Source: Bacilli bacterium (GTDB lineage Bacteria > Bacillota_I > Bacilli_A > RF39 > UBA660). Taken from it: 15,230 bases of DNA. Below are positions 13,819 through 15,230 of the stretch, one piece after another; position 1 is the first letter of the stretch; every line of letters starts with the position of its first letter. Under the pieces are notes generated by a model. It did not search any database. It saw only the letters and a program-made list of their open reading frames with translations, and was not told where the DNA came from. Where the stretch lies: the NCBI GenBank assembly GCA_017550205.1, contig JAFZPS010000025.1, positions 1-15,230 on the forward strand. The letters are read 5' to 3'. A program made the position numbers and the translations under genes.

Positions 13819-15054
13819 TTGAAATGTGTTAAATGTGGAAATGAATTAAGAAACAATGAAAAATTTTGTACTTATTGTGGTTATTATAATGATAATGAAA
13901 ATAATATAGAAGAAAGTATAACTACAGAAGCACCAGTAGAAGATACAACAGATGATAAATGGTATGAAGAAGATATAGTCACAAATGATGGTGATGATGA
14001 AGTTGAATTAGAACCAGTAAAAAAAGAAAAAAAAGAAAAGAAACCTAAAAAAGAGAAAAAAGAAAAACCTAAAAAAGAAAAAGTAAAAAAAGAACCAAAA
14101 GTAGAAGAAAAACCTGTAGTAGAAGAAAAACCAAAGAAAGAAAAACCTAAAAAAGAAATTAAAATAAAAGAAGACGATGAAATATATTATCAAAATGAAA
14201 TATATATAGAGGCCTATATAGGAGAAGATTATAAATTAATCAAAAAAAGACATTTTAATATATGGGCATTTCTACTTAATTGGATGTATCTTTTATATAG
14301 AAAACTATATATTACAGGAATTATTGGATTAATAATAACAACAATAGTAGCATTCTTTTTTACTAAATACTTTTTAATATATTTAGCTATTGTATTATTA
14401 CTACTAGGATTTGGTTTTAATCCATATTACATATATATTGTAAGAAGAAAAGTAGATAAAATACTACAAGATTATGAAGGAACAGATAGTTTCTCATTAA
14501 CTAATATGTGTAAAGAATTTGGTGGTGTAAGTGTATCAATTGCACTTATAATATACTTTGCATTCTTAATAGTTATAGTATTAAGTATAGTAAAACCAAC
14601 AATTAATACATCACATAATACCAAGTTTTGGAAAGAAAATAGTGAGAATGAAGCAAATTGTTCATCTTTAGTAAAACTTTTATATCAAAAAGCAACAACA
14701 AAAACTGAAAAGATAACAGAAGCTTTATGTAAAATTGATAAAAAGAATAATAAATATGAATTATATCTAAAGATAAATGCAAGTAATAAAGAGTATTATG
14801 CTTATTACACAACTGAAAATGACTATATAATTTATAAAAATAATACAGATGCATTAGAGTACTTAAGGAAAAAAAGAGCAGAGAATAGAATTACTCCAGA
14901 AGAGGAAAAAACTCTAAATGATATAAATGATATTATAAGTAATTATGAAATTATACATAAAAAAGCTAAAGAAGAAGATGAATTAATAAAAGCAAAAAGA
15001 AATAAAGAAGAAAAATTAAATTATATATTTGATTATGAAGAATTAATAAGATAA
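13819..15054 (+). CDS. Zinc-ribbon, Lys/Glu/Pro-linker, DUF2628-like membrane protein
   Basis: 411 residues from TTG 13819. Order of parts: a zinc ribbon (C3-x2-C6 and C17-x2-C20, K-C-V-K-C-G and F-C-T-Y-C-G); an acidic stretch (about 30-65); a Lys/Glu/Pro repeat linker (about 68-113); a DUF2628-like module (about 130-215) with A-Y-I-G, W-A-F-L-L-N-W-M-Y-L-L-Y-R-K-L-Y, two hydrophobic helices and N-P-Y-Y-I-Y; one more membrane helix (about 237-258); and an unrecognised 150-residue C-terminal part, probably outside the cell, with two Cys (in A-N-C-S and A-L-C-K) and a charged helical end. Zinc-ribbon plus DUF2628 proteins are common in Bacillota but have no assigned role. It follows the AAA+ gene by 26 bases, probably in one transcript. 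The stop TAA (15052-15054) lies inside the terminator stem. Confidence 0.8.
   Translation: MKCVKCGNELRNNEKFCTYCGYYNDNENNIEESITTEAPVEDTTDDKWYEEDIVTNDGDDEVELEPVKKEKKEKKPKKEKKEKPKKEKVKKEPKVEEKPVVEEKPKKEKPKKEIKIKEDDEIYYQNEIYIEAYIGEDYKLIKKRHFNIWAFLLNWMYLLYRKLYITGIIGLIITTIVAFFFTKYFLIYLAIVLLLLGFGFNPYYIYIVRRKVDKILQDYEGTDSFSLTNMCKEFGGVSVSIALIIYFAFLIVIVLSIVKPTINTSHNTKFWKENSENEANCSSLVKLLYQKATTKTEKITEALCKIDKKNNKYELYLKINASNKEYYAYYTTENDYIIYKNNTDALEYLRKKRAENRITPEEEKTLNDINDIISNYEIIHKKAKEEDELIKAKRNKEEKLNYIFDYEELIR
14020..14157 (+). repeat. Lys/Glu/Pro-rich coding repeat (A-rich tracts)
   Basis: About 46 codons made almost only of Lys, Glu, Pro and Val in imperfect units such as K-K-E-K-P. The DNA is runs of A broken by G or CC, so length variation by slippage is plausible. 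It encodes the flexible linker between the zinc ribbon and the membrane part. Confidence 0.7.
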
Positions 15055-15080
15055 GAGATTTTGAAATCTCTTATTTTTTT
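15051..15080 (+). terminator. Intrinsic terminator overlapping the stop of the zinc-ribbon gene
   Basis: A 10-bp stem (15051-15060 with 15065-15074, loop TTGA), followed by T residues to 15080. The TAA stop (15052-15054) is within the left arm. Confidence 0.88.
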
Positions 15081-15111
15081 GATATAATGAAAATATACTG
15101 ATAGTAAGGAG
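15061..15111 (+). promoter_or_regulatory. glmS promoter and ribosome site, overlapping the upstream terminator
   Basis: TTGAAA (15061-15066) lies in the loop and right arm of the upstream hairpin. After a 16-base spacer comes TGATATAAT (extended -10, 15080-15088). TAAGGAG (15105-15111) is 7 bases before ATG 15119. The leader is about 24 bases. Confidence 0.7.
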
Positions 15112-15118
15112 AATCATT

Positions 15119-15230
15119 ATGTGTGGAATTATTGGTTATATTGGTAATAAGAGACCAGAAAATATATTAATCGATGGATTAAAAAAATTAGAATATAGGG
15201 GTTATGACTCTGCAGGAATAGCTTTATTTA
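15119..15230 (+). CDS. glmS: Glutamine--fructose-6-phosphate aminotransferase, N-terminal part (cut by window end)
   Basis: The first 37 codons are present and the rest lies beyond the window. The protein begins M-C-G-I-I-G-Y-I-G, where Cys2 becomes the N-terminal nucleophile of the class II glutamine amidotransferase domain after Met removal. It continues with [16 protein letters not shown], the conserved GlmS segment. The enzyme makes glucosamine-6-phosphate from fructose-6-phosphate and glutamine, the first step to UDP-GlcNAc for peptidoglycan. It has its own promoter directly after a terminator. The leader is too short to hold the glmS ribozyme known from many Bacillota, so that control is absent here. 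Confidence 0.95.
   Translation, partial: MCGIIGYIGNKRPENILIDGLKKLEYRGYDSAGIALF

Noticed and set aside
14008..14193. Minus-strand poly-Phe reading frame
   Set aside because: It is the mirror of the Lys/Glu linker of the zinc-ribbon gene, with no ribosome site and no protein-like composition.
14603..14854. Minus-strand Tyr/Leu-rich frame
   Set aside because: It is a shadow of the C-terminal part of the zinc-ribbon protein, with no start signals.
15081..15118. glmS ribozyme or riboswitch before glmS
   Set aside because: Only about 30 bases separate the -10 and the start codon, far too short for the ribozyme.
1..15230. TGA as tryptophan (Mycoplasma code)
   Set aside because: TGA ends the AAA+ and DUF2752 genes, tryptophan is TGG, and no frame needs TGA read-through.

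Overview
The window is very AT-rich (mostly A/T third positions) and looks like an ordinary chromosomal stretch of a low-GC member of the Bacillota, probably an uncultured gut Bacilli or Erysipelotrichia-like (RF39-like) lineage. The reasons are strong AGGAGG/AGGTGA ribosome sites, short extended -10 (TGnTATAAT) promoters, a type 3 prolyl-tRNA synthetase, a Gram-positive-type DnaE and a TypA gene. TGA is used as a stop (for example at 13790-13792) and tryptophan is TGG, so this is genetic code 11, not the Mycoplasma code. The lineage assignment is inference. I see no CRISPR array, insertion sequence, phage gene, tRNA or rRNA, and no stretch above about 130 bases without a gene.

Layout, left to right. 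1-396 is the 3' end of proS. It faces a two-gene minus-strand unit (411-1086): a 103-residue membrane protein followed by a DUF2752 protein with the CPGCG motif. A bidirectional hairpin sits between them. From 1200 rightward come a YjgR/DUF853 HerA-like ATPase whose conserved C-terminal tail is cut off by an in-frame TAA, a DedA membrane protein, a small lipoprotein, typA, and a membrane-anchored protein whose outer domain resembles the lipoprotein. Most of these have their own promoter and terminator.

A gene too short for simple ORF calling, rpmB (ribosomal protein L28, 6587-6766, minus strand), converges on the 5904 gene and is divergent from dnaE. From 6890 to 12771 runs a compact co-directional cluster with overlaps or gaps of at most 8 bases: dnaE, lspA, a polyprenyl (short-chain prenyl diphosphate) synthase, a GNAT acetyltransferase, and a CDF metal exporter whose site residues (N,D,D,D) suggest manganese. 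A lone ClpA/B-D1-like AAA+ ATPase follows, and 26 bases later a zinc-ribbon/DUF2628-like membrane protein starting at TTG. The window ends in the 5' end of glmS.

Most of this is housekeeping: translation (proS, typA, rpmB), replication (dnaE), lipoprotein processing (lspA, with one lipoprotein substrate nearby) and envelope precursor supply (prenyl synthase, DedA, glmS). The parts most worth a second look are the interrupted YjgR reading frame, the lone AAA+ protein without the pore tyrosine next to a zinc-ribbon membrane protein, the paired extracytoplasmic proteins around typA, and the tight stacking of stop codon, terminator hairpin and next promoter at several junctions.
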